Assembly: GCF_009758175.1 (NCBI RefSeq)
Contig: NZ_WRPM01000005.1
Span: 1-64,000 of the forward strand
Origin: Nesterenkonia alkaliphila
GTDB taxonomy: Bacteria > Actinomycetota > Actinomycetes > Actinomycetales > Micrococcaceae
Reading direction: 5' to 3'
DNA length: 64,000 nucleotides
Part shown: piece after piece, positions 16,170 through 25,349 of the stretch
How positions within the stretch are numbered: position 1 is the stretch's first letter
Layout: the number at the start of each line of letters is the position of its first letter
The notes under the pieces: model-generated
Database searches by the model: none
What the model saw: only the letters and a program-made list of their open reading frames with translations
Told to the model about the DNA's origin: nothing
Translations under genes and position numbers: made by a program

Positions 16170-19100
16170 GTGTCTCTGAAGGGTCTGCGCACTGCGCTGT
16201 CTGCGGCGTCGTCGTACTCTCGAGTGGTCTCCGCGGCCGGCCATCCGGCCGCTGAGCGCACTGAGGAGCTGCAGATCGCGGCCACCTCCGGGCTCAGAGC
16301 GGCGCTGATCGCCGAGGTCGCCGAGGGGCTGAGGAAGAACCACAGTGCTGCGGTGGTCCTGGCTGTCACCGCCACCGACCGGGAGGCCGATGAGCTGGAG
16401 TCCGCGCTGAGCTGCTTCGCCCCCGAAGCCAAGGTGGGGCACTTCCCCTCCTGGGAGACCCTGCCGCATGAGCGGCTCTCCCCGCGCTCCGATACGGTGG
16501 GCCGCCGGCTGGGCATTCTGCGCCAGCTGGCCCACCCTGAGAGTACCGGCGGGCTCGATGTAGTGGTGGCCCCGATCCGCGCGGTGATTCAGCCGATTGT
16601 TGCCGGCCTGGGCGATCTGCAGCCGGTCACGCTGACTGCCGGCGAGTTCTACGCGTTCGATGAGGTGGTCGCCAGCCTGGCCGCGGCCGCCTACTCCCGG
16701 GTGGACATGGTCACCCGGCGCGGGGAGTTCGCCGTGAGGGGCGGCATCCTGGACGTTTTTCCGCCCAATGACACCCACCCGGTGCGCGTGGAGTTCTTCG
16801 GCGATGAGGTCGAGCAGCTGCGGCACTTCTCGGTGGCCGACCAGCTCTCCATCGAATCCGAGGATGCGCCCACCACAGTCCACGCTGTGCCCTGCCGGGA
16901 GCTGCTGATCACTGACCAGATCGCTGTCCGGGCCAAAGACCTGATGTCCAGCATGCCGCACGCAGTGGACATGCTTGAGAAGATCAGCCAGCACCAGGCC
17001 GTTGAAGGTATGGAGTCGCTGACCCCCGTGTTGGTCGAGCGTATGGTGCCTTTCGTCTCCGAACTGCCGGAAGGGTCCCTGACCGTAGTGGTGGAGCCGG
17101 AGAAGGTCCGTGCCCGCGCCCATGATCTGGCTGCCACCAACGAGGAGTTCCTGGCCGCAGCCTGGCAGGCCAGCTCCGATGGCGCCTCCGCTCCCATTGA
17201 CATCACAGCCCAGGAACAGTCCTCCCTGGAGAGCGGAGCCTTCGCATCACTGACCGAGACCCGTGAAGCCTCCTTGGCGCACGGTGCCGGCTGGTGGTCG
17301 ATCACCTCCCTGGGTCTGGATGAGGAACTGGAGCAGGACAGCGACCTGGTCAGCATCGACTCCCGGGAACCGATCGGCTACCGAGGCTCGGTGGAGCAGG
17401 TGATGGAGTTCCTGGCCGGCCGCGCCAAGGATCAATGGTCCGTGGTAGTCACGACTGGCGGCTCCGGCTCGGCGGCACGAGTTGCTGAGCTGCTGGCAGA
17501 GCATTCGGTGCCCCACAGACAAGCCGAAACCCTCGAGGCCGCCCCGCCGCCCGGGCAGATCACCGTTACCACAGCGAACCTGGCCGAAGGCTTCGCGGTG
17601 GACGCACTGCAGCTGGCCCTGCTCACCGAGTCCGAGATGCTCGGCCGTTCCATCCGGCAGGACTCACGGGCCGGGAAGAAGCGTGCCACCCGCCGCAAGA
17701 AGAACCCAGTGGACCCACTCTCACTGACTAAGGGTGACTTTGTGGTCCACGAGCAGCACGGCATCGGACAGTTTGTGGAGCTCATTCAGCGCCCGGTGGG
17801 CTCACCACAGGCCATCCGCGCCGGCACCGCCGGTATGCGCGAGTACATGGTGCTCGAGTACGCCTCCTCTAAGCGCGGGGCCCCCAAAGACCGGCTGATG
17901 GTGCCAACTGACCAGCTCGACCAAGTCTCCCAGTACGTGGGCGGGGATGTCCCGGCGCTTTCGAAGATGGGCGGCTCTGATTGGGCAGCCACCAAACGTA
18001 AGGCCCGCCGGGCGGTCAAGGAGATCGCCGCCGAACTGATCCGGCTCTACGCGGCTCGGATGGCCTCACGGGGCCACGCCTTCAGCGCTGATACCCCCTG
18101 GCAGGCGGAGCTGGAGGATGCATTCCCGTATGTGGAGACCCCCGACCAGCTCAGTGCGATGGAAGAGGTCAAGCGCGATATGGAGGCCGAGGTCCCCATG
18201 GACCGGCTGATCTCCGGGGATGTGGGTTTCGGCAAGACTGAGATCGCCATTCGCGCCGCTTTCAAAGCAGTGCAGGACGGTAAGCAGGTGGCAGTGCTGG
18301 TGCCCACCACCCTGCTGGTCTCCCAGCACTACGAAACCTTTACCGAGCGCTACGCCGGCTTCCCGGTGCGGGTCCGTGCGCTCTCCCGGTTCCAGACCGG
18401 CAAAGAGTCCAAAGAGGTGATGAACGGGCTGAAGGAGGGTGCGGTCGATATTGTCATCGGCACCCACCGGCTGCTGGGCAAGGAGGTTCAGTTCAAGGAC
18501 TTGGGCCTGGTGATCATCGATGAGGAGCAGCGCTTCGGTGTGGAGCACAAGGAGCAGCTGAAGAAGCTGCGCACCAATGTTGATGTGCTGGCCATGACCG
18601 CCACCCCCATCCCGCGCACCCTGGAGATGTCCCTGGCCGGGATCCGAGAGACCTCCGAGCTGAACACCCCGCCTGAGGAGCGCCACCCGGTGCTCACCTA
18701 TGTGGGGCCCTACACCGATAAGCAGGTCTCAGCCGCCATCCGCCGTGAGCTGATGCGTGAAGGTCAGGTCTTCTACGTGCATAATCGGGTGGCCGATATC
18801 GATAAGGTCGCCGCCCGGGTGCGTGAACTGGTGCCTGAGGCCCGGGTGGAGGTGGCCCACGGGCAGATGGGTGAGTCCCAGCTGGAACGGATTGTGCAGG
18901 ACTTCTGGGAGCGCCGGTTCGACGTGCTGGTCTCCACCACCATCATCGAGACCGGTTTGGACATCTCCAATGCCAACACTCTGCTGGTGGACCGGGCCTC
19001 CGCATTCGGGCTGAGCCAGCTGCACCAGCTGCGCGGCCGGGTGGGGCGTTCCCGGGAGCGGGCCTACGCCTATTTCCTCTACCCGGCGGAGAAACCGTTG

Positions 19101-19775
19101 GGCGAGGACGCCTTGGAGCGGCTGAAAGCAGTGGCGGCCCATAATGAGCTCGGCGCAGGGTTCCAGCTGGCCAAGAAAGACCTGCAGCTGCGCGGGGCCG
19201 GCAACCTCTTGGGCGGGGAGCAGTCCGGGCACATTGAAGGAGTGGGCTTCGATCTCTACCTGCGCATGGTGGGCGAGGCCGTGGCCGACTATCGGGGTGA
19301 GGAGGACGCCCACCCCGAGGAAGTCAAGATCGAGCTGCCCATCAACGCCCACCTGCCCGCAGACTATGTGCCCAGCGAGCCGCTGCGCCTGGAGGGCTAC
19401 CGCAAGCTGGCCGCTGCGGACACCGAGGAAAAGGTCGACGCCGTGGTGGCAGAGTGGACCGACCGCTACGGGGAACTGCCCCAGCCGGCGCAGAACCTAG
19501 TGGAGGTCTCCCGCTTCCGCAATCGGATGCGTGCGGTGGGCATCACCGACGTGGGAGCGCAGGGCAAGTTCATCCGATTCAGCCCCGTGGAGGAGCTGGC
19601 CGAGTCACGGCAGCTGCGGATGGAACGGATGTTCTCCGGCCAGCACAAGACGTCACTGAAGCAGGTGCTGCTGGCCAAACCGACCACCGCACCGGTCGGT
19701 GGCGAGGACCTCACCGACGGAGCCCTGCTCGACTGGCTGCACCAGGTCTACGAGGCCCTGTTCAAGGCCCAGTAG
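16170..19775 (+). CDS. mfd: Transcription-repair coupling factor
   Basis: 1201 residues, normal for Mfd. It removes RNA polymerase stalled at lesions and recruits UvrA. The UvrB-homology region lies at the N-terminus (about 1-340). The RNA-polymerase interacting CarD/RID segment (about 510-590) includes [20 protein letters not shown]. Translocase motifs follow: Walker [10 protein letters not shown], motif [25 protein letters not shown], and [14 protein letters not shown]. The C-terminal TRCF domain is complete. GTG 16170 is preferred to GTG 16161 because GGTGAGG then sits at a usable distance. Confidence 0.96.
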   Translation: MSLKGLRTALSAASSYSRVVSAAGHPAAERTEELQIAATSGLRAALIAEVAEGLRKNHSAAVVLAVTATDREADELESALSCFAPEAKVGHFPSWETLPHERLSPRSDTVGRRLGILRQLAHPESTGGLDVVVAPIRAVIQPIVAGLGDLQPVTLTAGEFYAFDEVVASLAAAAYSRVDMVTRRGEFAVRGGILDVFPPNDTHPVRVEFFGDEVEQLRHFSVADQLSIESEDAPTTVHAVPCRELLITDQIAVRAKDLMSSMPHAVDMLEKISQHQAVEGMESLTPVLVERMVPFVSELPEGSLTVVVEPEKVRARAHDLAATNEEFLAAAWQASSDGASAPIDITAQEQSSLESGAFASLTETREASLAHGAGWWSITSLGLDEELEQDSDLVSIDSREPIGYRGSVEQVMEFLAGRAKDQWSVVVTTGGSGSAARVAELLAEHSVPHRQAETLEAAPPPGQITVTTANLAEGFAVDALQLALLTESEMLGRSIRQDSRAGKKRATRRKKNPVDPLSLTKGDFVVHEQHGIGQFVELIQRPVGSPQAIRAGTAGMREYMVLEYASSKRGAPKDRLMVPTDQLDQVSQYVGGDVPALSKMGGSDWAATKRKARRAVKEIAAELIRLYAARMASRGHAFSADTPWQAELEDAFPYVETPDQLSAMEEVKRDMEAEVPMDRLISGDVGFGKTEIAIRAAFKAVQDGKQVAVLVPTTLLVSQHYETFTERYAGFPVRVRALSRFQTGKESKEVMNGLKEGAVDIVIGTHRLLGKEVQFKDLGLVIIDEEQRFGVEHKEQLKKLRTNVDVLAMTATPIPRTLEMSLAGIRETSELNTPPEERHPVLTYVGPYTDKQVSAAIRRELMREGQVFYVHNRVADIDKVAARVRELVPEARVEVAHGQMGESQLERIVQDFWERRFDVLVSTTIIETGLDISNANTLLVDRASAFGLSQLHQLRGRVGRSRERAYAYFLYPAEKPLGEDALERLKAVAAHNELGAGFQLAKKDLQLRGAGNLLGGEQSGHIEGVGFDLYLRMVGEAVADYRGEEDAHPEEVKIELPINAHLPADYVPSEPLRLEGYRKLAAADTEEKVDAVVAEWTDRYGELPQPAQNLVEVSRFRNRMRAVGITDVGAQGKFIRFSPVEELAESRQLRMERMFSGQHKTSLKQVLLAKPTTAPVGGEDLTDGALLDWLHQVYEALFKAQ

Positions 19776-19784
19776 CGCGGAGAA

Positions 19785-20120
19785 CTACCGCGACTGGGCA
19801 GGGGCTTTGCGCTCGCCGCGTGGCGCGTTGGACTCTGCCTGACGGGAAGCCATGGCGTCCAGAGGCTCGCCGTGCTCACCGTGGAGATCCTGCTGTTCCA
19901 GGGTGTCGGAGCGTCCGATGACTTCCTTGGCGACCAGGAAGGAACCGGCGTAGAGGGCCAGGAACCCCAGCCCCGGCCACCAGGCGTTGTCCAGGTCCCA
20001 GAAGTTCAGGATGACCATAGATCCCAGCAGCAGGCCGAACACAAACAGGAAGGCAACCAGGTTGCCCACCAACCGTCCCTGCCCAGAATAGGCCTTCACA
20101 TTGCCCTGCGCGTCAATCAT
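19785..20120 (-). CDS. Small membrane protein, unknown
   Basis: 111 residues. Two hydrophobic segments (about 18-40, LVAFLFVFGLLLGSMVIL, and 50-65, LGFLALYAGSFLVA) are followed by a hydrophilic tail rich in Glu, Arg and Ala. No recognised domain. It converges with mfd (9-nt gap). It lies 45 nt downstream of deoC on the same strand, so it could be read through from the nucleoside operon. Confidence 0.7.
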   Translation of the reverse strand: MIDAQGNVKAYSGQGRLVGNLVAFLFVFGLLLGSMVILNFWDLDNAWWPGLGFLALYAGSFLVAKEVIGRSDTLEQQDLHGEHGEPLDAMASRQAESNAPRGERKAPAQSR

Positions 20121-20165
20121 GGGATCCCTCTGCTGTAGTTGTTGAGACCACCGGCGAGGCCGCCA

Positions 20166-20861
20166 CTAGTAGCCGTCACCGGTGCTTGTTTTTCCTGCCC
20201 CCACAATATCAAGAGAGGAGCTGGCACCGATGCGTGTGGCACCGGCAGCAACTACCGCTGCGGCGTCCTCGTAGCTGCGCACCCCACCAGAGGCCTTGAT
20301 GCCCAACCTGCCGCCGACCTCGCGGTGCATCAGGGCGATATCCTCCACTGTGGCACCGCCGCCGCCGAACCCGGTGGAGGTCTTCACAAAATCAGCCCCT
20401 GCAGCCTCTGCTGCGCGGCAGACCAGCACCTTGGCATCCTCGGTGAGCAGTGCGGTCTCCAGGATCACCTTCAGGATGGCGCCGCCTGAGTGAGCGGCGG
20501 CAGCCACCGCTGCGATCTGGGCCCGCACCGCCTCGCCGGCCCCGGCGTTGGCATCAGCGATGTCCACCACCATGTCGATTTCCTCAGCACCATTGGCTAC
20601 CGCCTCCTGGGCCTCTGCCACCTTCTGGGCTGTGGTGGTGGCACCGAGCGGGAAACCTACTACGGTGCAGGTCTTCACCCCGGTGCCGGCCAGGGCAGCC
20701 GCGGTCAGCTCCACCCACTTGGGGTTGATGCACACCGAGGCGAACCCGTGCTCCACCGCCTCAGCGATCACCCGGCGCACCGTGGTCTCGCCAGTGTCCG
20801 GTTTGAGTACGGTGTGATCAATCAGCGGTGCCAGCTCTTGGGGTGTAGGAGACGTGCTCAC
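20166..20861 (-). CDS. deoC: Deoxyribose-phosphate aldolase
   Basis: 231 residues from GTG 20861; GTG 20873 is an alternative with the ribosome site AAAGGAA almost touching it. DeoC splits 2-deoxyribose-5-phosphate into acetaldehyde and glyceraldehyde-3-phosphate. LIDHTVLKPDT, VVGFPLGATTTAQKV and the Schiff-base lysine in GADFVKTSTGFGGGGAT are diagnostic. It is the last step of the minus-strand run PNP, phosphosugar mutase, deoC, which converts purine deoxynucleosides to central metabolites. Confidence 0.95.
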   Translation of the reverse strand: MSTSPTPQELAPLIDHTVLKPDTGETTVRRVIAEAVEHGFASVCINPKWVELTAAALAGTGVKTCTVVGFPLGATTTAQKVAEAQEAVANGAEEIDMVVDIADANAGAGEAVRAQIAAVAAAAHSGGAILKVILETALLTEDAKVLVCRAAEAAGADFVKTSTGFGGGGATVEDIALMHREVGGRLGIKASGGVRSYEDAAAVVAAGATRIGASSSLDIVGAGKTSTGDGY

Positions 20862-20944
20862 GTGGCTGCTCACTTCCTTTAGGTGTGAAGGCCGGTGCCG
20901 CTGCAACCGGCCGAGAGCCGAGCGGGGTTTCCCCGCCGGCGGAA

Positions 20945-22807
20945 CTAACTCAGAATCTGTTCCATCGAGCTGCGCAGCTGCTGCAGCTGCGCTTCTGCGT
21001 TCTGCCGGGCGGCGGTGACCGCCTGGGGGGCGCTGGAATCGGGCGAGGCGACCGCTTCCAGATAGCACTTGACCTTGGGCTCAGTGCCGGAGGGGCGCAC
21101 GATCACCCGGTGCCCGCCGGCAGTGAGATAGATCAGTGCGTCAGTGGACTTGGCCTCGGTGAACTCCTTGCCCGGCAGCGGGTGCTCTCTGAGGTCCAGG
21201 GATTCCACCACGGGATCCCCGGCAATCTCAGCAGGCGGGTTCCTCCGCAGCGCGGCCGTGACCTCACCCAGCTGGGAGAGATCCTCCACCCGGATGGTCA
21301 CCTGACCGGTGATATGCACACCGGCCTCCGCGGCGATCTCGTCCAAGGCGCTCAGCGCGGTCTGGCCCTTGGCCTTCAGGTCTGCGATGAGCTCGCTGAA
21401 GATCAGTGCGGCTGATACGCCGTCCTTGTCCCGCACGTGGACCGGGTCCACATCGAAGCCGATGGCCTCCTCGTAGCCGAAGACAAGATTGGGCACCCGG
21501 GCCAGCCATTTGAACCCGGTGAGGGTTTCCTCATGGGCTGCGCCGCGGCCGAGGGCCAGTTTGCCCAGCAGGCGGGAGGAGACCACCGAGTTGCCGATGG
21601 TGGGGGTGCTTTCAGCAGGCCCTGTGCTCGCTTGGCTCGCTGGAGTCTGCCAGCCTGTGCGCAGCGGGCCGCGCTCCAGGATGTGCCGGCCCAGCAGGGC
21701 GCCGATCTCATCACCGGAGAGCTGCCGCCAGGATTCGGCGGCCGCGTCATAGACGGCAGCCGAGAGTCGGTCCGCATCGGGATCATTGGCCAGCACCAAG
21801 TCCGCACTGTGCTCCGCGGCAGCCTTCAGTGCCAGGTCCAGTGCCCCGGCCTCCTCCGGGTTGGGGAAGTCCGCAGTGGGGAAAGCCGGGTCCGGCTCGA
21901 ACTGCTCCTGGACCGGAATCACATCAGCGAACCCGGCGGCGTAGAGCAGATCTGTCACTGCCTGGCCGCCGACCCCGTGCATGGCGGTGTAGACGATGGT
22001 GATGTCCCGGTGCGGATAGCTTTCCGGGTCCAACAGCTGCAGGGCCTCCCGTTGGTAGGAGTCACGGGCCTGCTGACCGATCCAGTGCACGCCGGCGGGG
22101 GCGGGGACATCCGGGGAGAGCTGAGCTTCCGGAGTGGCGGAGTCCACAGCGAAGTCTGCGGCCACCACCTCGGCGATCGTCGCGGCGATCTCCCGGTCCA
22201 CCGGGGATACGATCTGGGCGCCTACCCCGAGGCCGTCCGGCTCCAGATAGCGGGAGAGTTCCCCGCCCAGGTATACCTTGTAGCCGTTGTCCTGGGGCGG
22301 ATTATGGCTGGCGGTGACCATCACCCCCACCTCGGCGTCGGCGACCAGCACCTGCCGGGCCAGCAGGGGAGTGGGGCCCGGCCTGTCGAACAGGTGCACC
22401 TCCCAGCCGGCGTCACGGAAGATCTCCGCGGTCTCGAAGGCGAACTCATCGGACTGGTAGCGGGCGTCGTAGCCGATCACGATACGGTGCGCCTTAGTGC
22501 CCTCCACATCATGGGGGTTATCCACCCTGCCGTGGGCGGCGGCCAATACGGCATCGGCATATTTGAGCAGACCGGCAGCGGTCTGCCGGACCACCAGTCG
22601 GTTCATTCGCAGCGGCCCGGGGCCCAGCTCCGCACGCAGCCCGGCGGTTCCGAAGGCCAGCCGGCCTGCGAAGAGGCGCTCCAGGGTGTCATAGGCCACC
22701 TGGTCGCCGCTCTCGGCATCATCGAGCAGCTCGGTGAGCTCGGTGCGGGTGCTGGGATCGGGGTCCAGCGCGATCCAGCGCTTGGCGGTGCTCAGCAGTT
22801 CGGCCAC
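20945..22807 (-). CDS. Phospho-sugar mutase (phosphoglucomutase/phosphomannomutase family)
   Basis: 620 residues, alpha-D-phosphohexomutase family. TASHNPPQDNGYKVY holds the phosphoserine. DPDADRLSAAV is the metal loop, GYEEAIGF the sugar-binding loop, and RPSGTEPKVKCY the phosphate-binding loop. The long size resembles actinobacterial PgmB and phosphopentomutase-type members. Sitting between PNP and deoC, it probably interconverts (deoxy)ribose-1-phosphate and 5-phosphate (inference). GTG start with TGAGGAGAGCTG upstream; it begins 2 nt after the PNP stop. Confidence 0.92.
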   Translation of the reverse strand: MAELLSTAKRWIALDPDPSTRTELTELLDDAESGDQVAYDTLERLFAGRLAFGTAGLRAELGPGPLRMNRLVVRQTAAGLLKYADAVLAAAHGRVDNPHDVEGTKAHRIVIGYDARYQSDEFAFETAEIFRDAGWEVHLFDRPGPTPLLARQVLVADAEVGVMVTASHNPPQDNGYKVYLGGELSRYLEPDGLGVGAQIVSPVDREIAATIAEVVAADFAVDSATPEAQLSPDVPAPAGVHWIGQQARDSYQREALQLLDPESYPHRDITIVYTAMHGVGGQAVTDLLYAAGFADVIPVQEQFEPDPAFPTADFPNPEEAGALDLALKAAAEHSADLVLANDPDADRLSAAVYDAAAESWRQLSGDEIGALLGRHILERGPLRTGWQTPASQASTGPAESTPTIGNSVVSSRLLGKLALGRGAAHEETLTGFKWLARVPNLVFGYEEAIGFDVDPVHVRDKDGVSAALIFSELIADLKAKGQTALSALDEIAAEAGVHITGQVTIRVEDLSQLGEVTAALRRNPPAEIAGDPVVESLDLREHPLPGKEFTEAKSTDALIYLTAGGHRVIVRPSGTEPKVKCYLEAVASPDSSAPQAVTAARQNAEAQLQQLRSSMEQILS

Positions 22808-22809
22808 GG

Positions 22810-23649
22810 TCAGCTCTCCTCAAGAGTTGTGGTGATGATCTGGGCCAGCAGGCTCGCAATTCTGGGGGCTGCGGCGGCTCCGGCCTCGATGACTTCCTGA
22901 TGGCTCAGCGGTTCGTCCGAGATTCCAGCAGCCAGGTTGGTGACCAAGGAGATGCCGAAGACCTCCATCCCGGCGGCCCGCGCGGCGATCGCCTCAAGCG
23001 CGGTTGACATCCCCACCAGGTCCGCGCCGATAGTGCGCAGATAGCTGATCTCGGCGGGTGTCTCATAGTGCGGCCCCGGCAGCTGCGCGTAGACCCCCTC
23101 GCCCAGCGAAGGATCCACCCGCTGAGCGATGCCCCGGATGCGCAGGGAGTACAGATCGGTGAGGTCCACAAAATGTGCGCCCTGCAGCGGTGAGGTGCCG
23201 GTGAGGTTCAGATGGTCACGGATCAGCACCGGAGTGCCCGGGGACCAGGAGGGATTGAGCCCGCCGCAGCCGTTGGTGAGGACGACGACGCCCGCCCCGG
23301 CTGCCGCGGCGGTGCGCACCCCGTGTGCCACTGCCTCCACCCCATGGCCCTCGTAGTAGTGGGTGCGGGCCCCGATGACCAGCACATGTTTGGGACCAGC
23401 CAGCCCGGCCTGGGTTCTGATGACTTTCAGGGAGCCGCTGTGCCCGGGGACTCCGGAGATGTGGAAGCCTGGGAGATCCTCGGCGCTGATCTCAGCGATC
23501 TGTTCGCCGAGCTGTCCGGCAGCCTCGCCCCAGCCTGAGCCCAGGGTGCAGGCCAGATCGATGCTCTCCACCCCTGCTGCCTGCAGCAGAGCTTCGGCGG
23601 CCTGCTGCGCATGCTGGTTGGCCTCACTGCGGGGATCATTGGTGCTCAT
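22810..23649 (-). CDS. Purine-nucleoside phosphorylase (trimeric type)
   Basis: 279 residues, class II PNP, which phosphorolyses inosine/guanosine and the deoxy forms to base plus (deoxy)ribose-1-phosphate. GVPGHSGSL (phosphate loop), THYYEGHG, LTNGCGGLNPSW, and EVFGISLVTNLAAG with the base-binding Asn are all present. First gene of the nucleoside operon. Its start has no ribosome site; a TAGGTT box 6 nt upstream points to a leaderless message. Confidence 0.94.
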   Translation of the reverse strand: MSTNDPRSEANQHAQQAAEALLQAAGVESIDLACTLGSGWGEAAGQLGEQIAEISAEDLPGFHISGVPGHSGSLKVIRTQAGLAGPKHVLVIGARTHYYEGHGVEAVAHGVRTAAAAGAGVVVLTNGCGGLNPSWSPGTPVLIRDHLNLTGTSPLQGAHFVDLTDLYSLRIRGIAQRVDPSLGEGVYAQLPGPHYETPAEISYLRTIGADLVGMSTALEAIAARAAGMEVFGISLVTNLAAGISDEPLSHQEVIEAGAAAAPRIASLLAQIITTTLEES

Positions 23650-23655
23650 ATCCCT

Positions 23656-23661
23656 AACCTA
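23656..23661 (-). promoter_or_regulatory. Leaderless -10 box for nucleoside operon
   Basis: Minus-strand TAGGTT ends 6 nt before ATG 23649, within the 17-nt gap after the DUF885 gene. Confidence 0.5.
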
Positions 23662-23666
23662 TCTGC

Positions 23667-25337
23667 TCAGGAGCGTCCGCTGAGCGCCCAGCGCAGCGTG
23701 TCCAGTCCCAGGCTGCCCAGCTGCAGCAGCTCCGTGTGGAAAGCCTTCAAGTCGAAGTCTGCGCCCTGGGCGGCCTCGCGATCAGCTCTCAGCTGTTGGA
23801 AGACCCGCTGGCCCACCTTGTAGCTGGGGGCTTGGCCCGGCCAGCCCAGGTACCGGGTCAGCTCAAACTCCAGCTGTCCTTCGGAAATCGGCAGGTGCTC
23901 ACTGAGGAAGGCTCGCCCACTGACCGGGTTCCACACGGCCGAGCCCCATTCGGCCGGGGCGCGGAACCCGCAGTGCAGTCCGATGTCGAACACCACCCGG
24001 GCCGCCCGCATCCGCTGCATGTCCAGCATCCCCATCATGTCGCCGGGATCCTCCAGATAGCCCAGCTCAGCCATCAGGTCCTCGGCGTAGAGTGCCCATC
24101 CCTCGGCGTAGCCGGAGGTGAAGCAGCCGTTGCGCCGCCAGGAGTTCAGCCGGTCTTTGACCAGCACTGCGGTGGCTATCTGCAGGTGATGGCCCGGTAC
24201 ACCCTCGTGGTAGACGGTGGTGGTTTCTGCCCAGGTGGTGAACTCGGTGTCCTGTGGGGGCACCGACCACCACATCCGCCCGGGCCGGGAGAAGTCATCG
24301 GAGGGCCCGGTGTAGTAGACCCCGCCGTCAGTGGTCGGGGCGATCCGGCACTCCAGCTGGTCCATAGGGGAGGGGATGTCGAAGTGGGTATCCCGCAGAT
24401 CGGCGATGGCCTGGTCGCTCAGCTGCTGCATCCACTGCTGGAGGGCATCGGTGCCGTGCAGCTTCCGGGCCGGATCACTGTTGAGGACCTCCTTGGCCTC
24501 GGCAATGCTCGCCCCGGGCCGGATCGCCTCAGCCACCTGCTTCTGGGCCTCGACCAGTCTGGCCAGTTCCTCCAGGCCCCATTGGTAGGTCTCCTCGAGG
24601 TCCAGCCGCGTGCCGGTGAAACTCTGGGAGGCCAGTCGGTAATAGTCGGCACCCACTGCATCCTGGGCAGGGGCGGCCGGGAGTAGCCGCTCGGTGAGCC
24701 GTTGGGAGAGCAGCAGGTACGCCTCAGCAGCAGCCTGTACGCCGTTGCGGACATCATCGACGACGCCGTCGCTCACCTGGGCAGCCTCAGCGGCAGTCAC
24801 CAGCTGCCTCAGCGCACCCTCCTCTGCCGCGTAGCTGGCGAACTGCCCGGCTGCGGCCTGCACCTGACGGGCTGCGGAGACCTGCCCAGTTTCCCTCGCG
24901 GCCACCAAGGACTCCCACCAGCCCTGCAGAGCGGCAGGGAGGTTGCGCAGACGCCCGGCAATATGAGCGAAGTCCTGATCAGTGGACTGCGGCATCAGGT
25001 CCAGGATCTGGCGGGCCTCGTGGGCGGCGGTGGCGATGTTGTTGACATCTTCACGGCCGGCCTCGTGCAGAGCCGCAGCCAGGCCCAGCCGCTCGCGCAT
25101 AGCGTGCAGGGTGACCTCATCGGTGCTGTCTGCGGGAGTCAGCTTCTCCAGGTCCCGCAGGGCGGCGGCGTCGTGGGCTGCCCGCTCCGCCTTGCCCGCC
25201 GGGGAGTAGTCGCCATAGTCAGTCTCGTACCCGGGGATGCCCAGATAGGCGGCCTCGGTGGGGTTCAGCTCCAGGTACTTGGCGAAATAGACTTCAGCGA
25301 ACTCGTCGACGGCAGTAGGTGTGCGCGGCTCAGTCAT
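23667..25337 (-). CDS. DUF885 family metallopeptidase-like protein
   Basis: 556 residues, the usual size. TTTVYHEGVPGHHLQIA is the HExxH-like zinc signature typical of DUF885. The downstream SGYAEGWALYAEDLMAELG supplies the third ligand region. No signal peptide is visible, so it is probably cytoplasmic. The peptide or other substrate is unknown. It begins 9 nt after the LpdA-like gene, and a TAGGCT box overlapping that gene's TAG stop lies 6 nt before the ATG. Confidence 0.9.
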   Translation of the reverse strand: MTEPRTPTAVDEFAEVYFAKYLELNPTEAAYLGIPGYETDYGDYSPAGKAERAAHDAAALRDLEKLTPADSTDEVTLHAMRERLGLAAALHEAGREDVNNIATAAHEARQILDLMPQSTDQDFAHIAGRLRNLPAALQGWWESLVAARETGQVSAARQVQAAAGQFASYAAEEGALRQLVTAAEAAQVSDGVVDDVRNGVQAAAEAYLLLSQRLTERLLPAAPAQDAVGADYYRLASQSFTGTRLDLEETYQWGLEELARLVEAQKQVAEAIRPGASIAEAKEVLNSDPARKLHGTDALQQWMQQLSDQAIADLRDTHFDIPSPMDQLECRIAPTTDGGVYYTGPSDDFSRPGRMWWSVPPQDTEFTTWAETTTVYHEGVPGHHLQIATAVLVKDRLNSWRRNGCFTSGYAEGWALYAEDLMAELGYLEDPGDMMGMLDMQRMRAARVVFDIGLHCGFRAPAEWGSAVWNPVSGRAFLSEHLPISEGQLEFELTRYLGWPGQAPSYKVGQRVFQQLRADREAAQGADFDLKAFHTELLQLGSLGLDTLRWALSGRS

Positions 25338-25343
25338 GCCCTA

Positions 25344-25349
25344 AGCCTA
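25344..25349 (-). promoter_or_regulatory. Leaderless -10 box for DUF885 gene, sharing a stop codon
   Basis: Minus-strand TAGGCT ends 6 nt before ATG 25337; its first three bases are the TAG stop codon of the upstream flavoprotein gene. Confidence 0.55.

Noticed and set aside
15900-17123. 407-codon open frame antisense to mfd
   Set aside because: Lies within the mfd gene; composition is Gly/His/Arg-rich with no motif, typical of a shadow frame in high-GC DNA.
21437-22900. 487-codon frame antisense to the phosphosugar mutase
   Set aside because: Full overlap with a motif-complete mutase; shadow frame.
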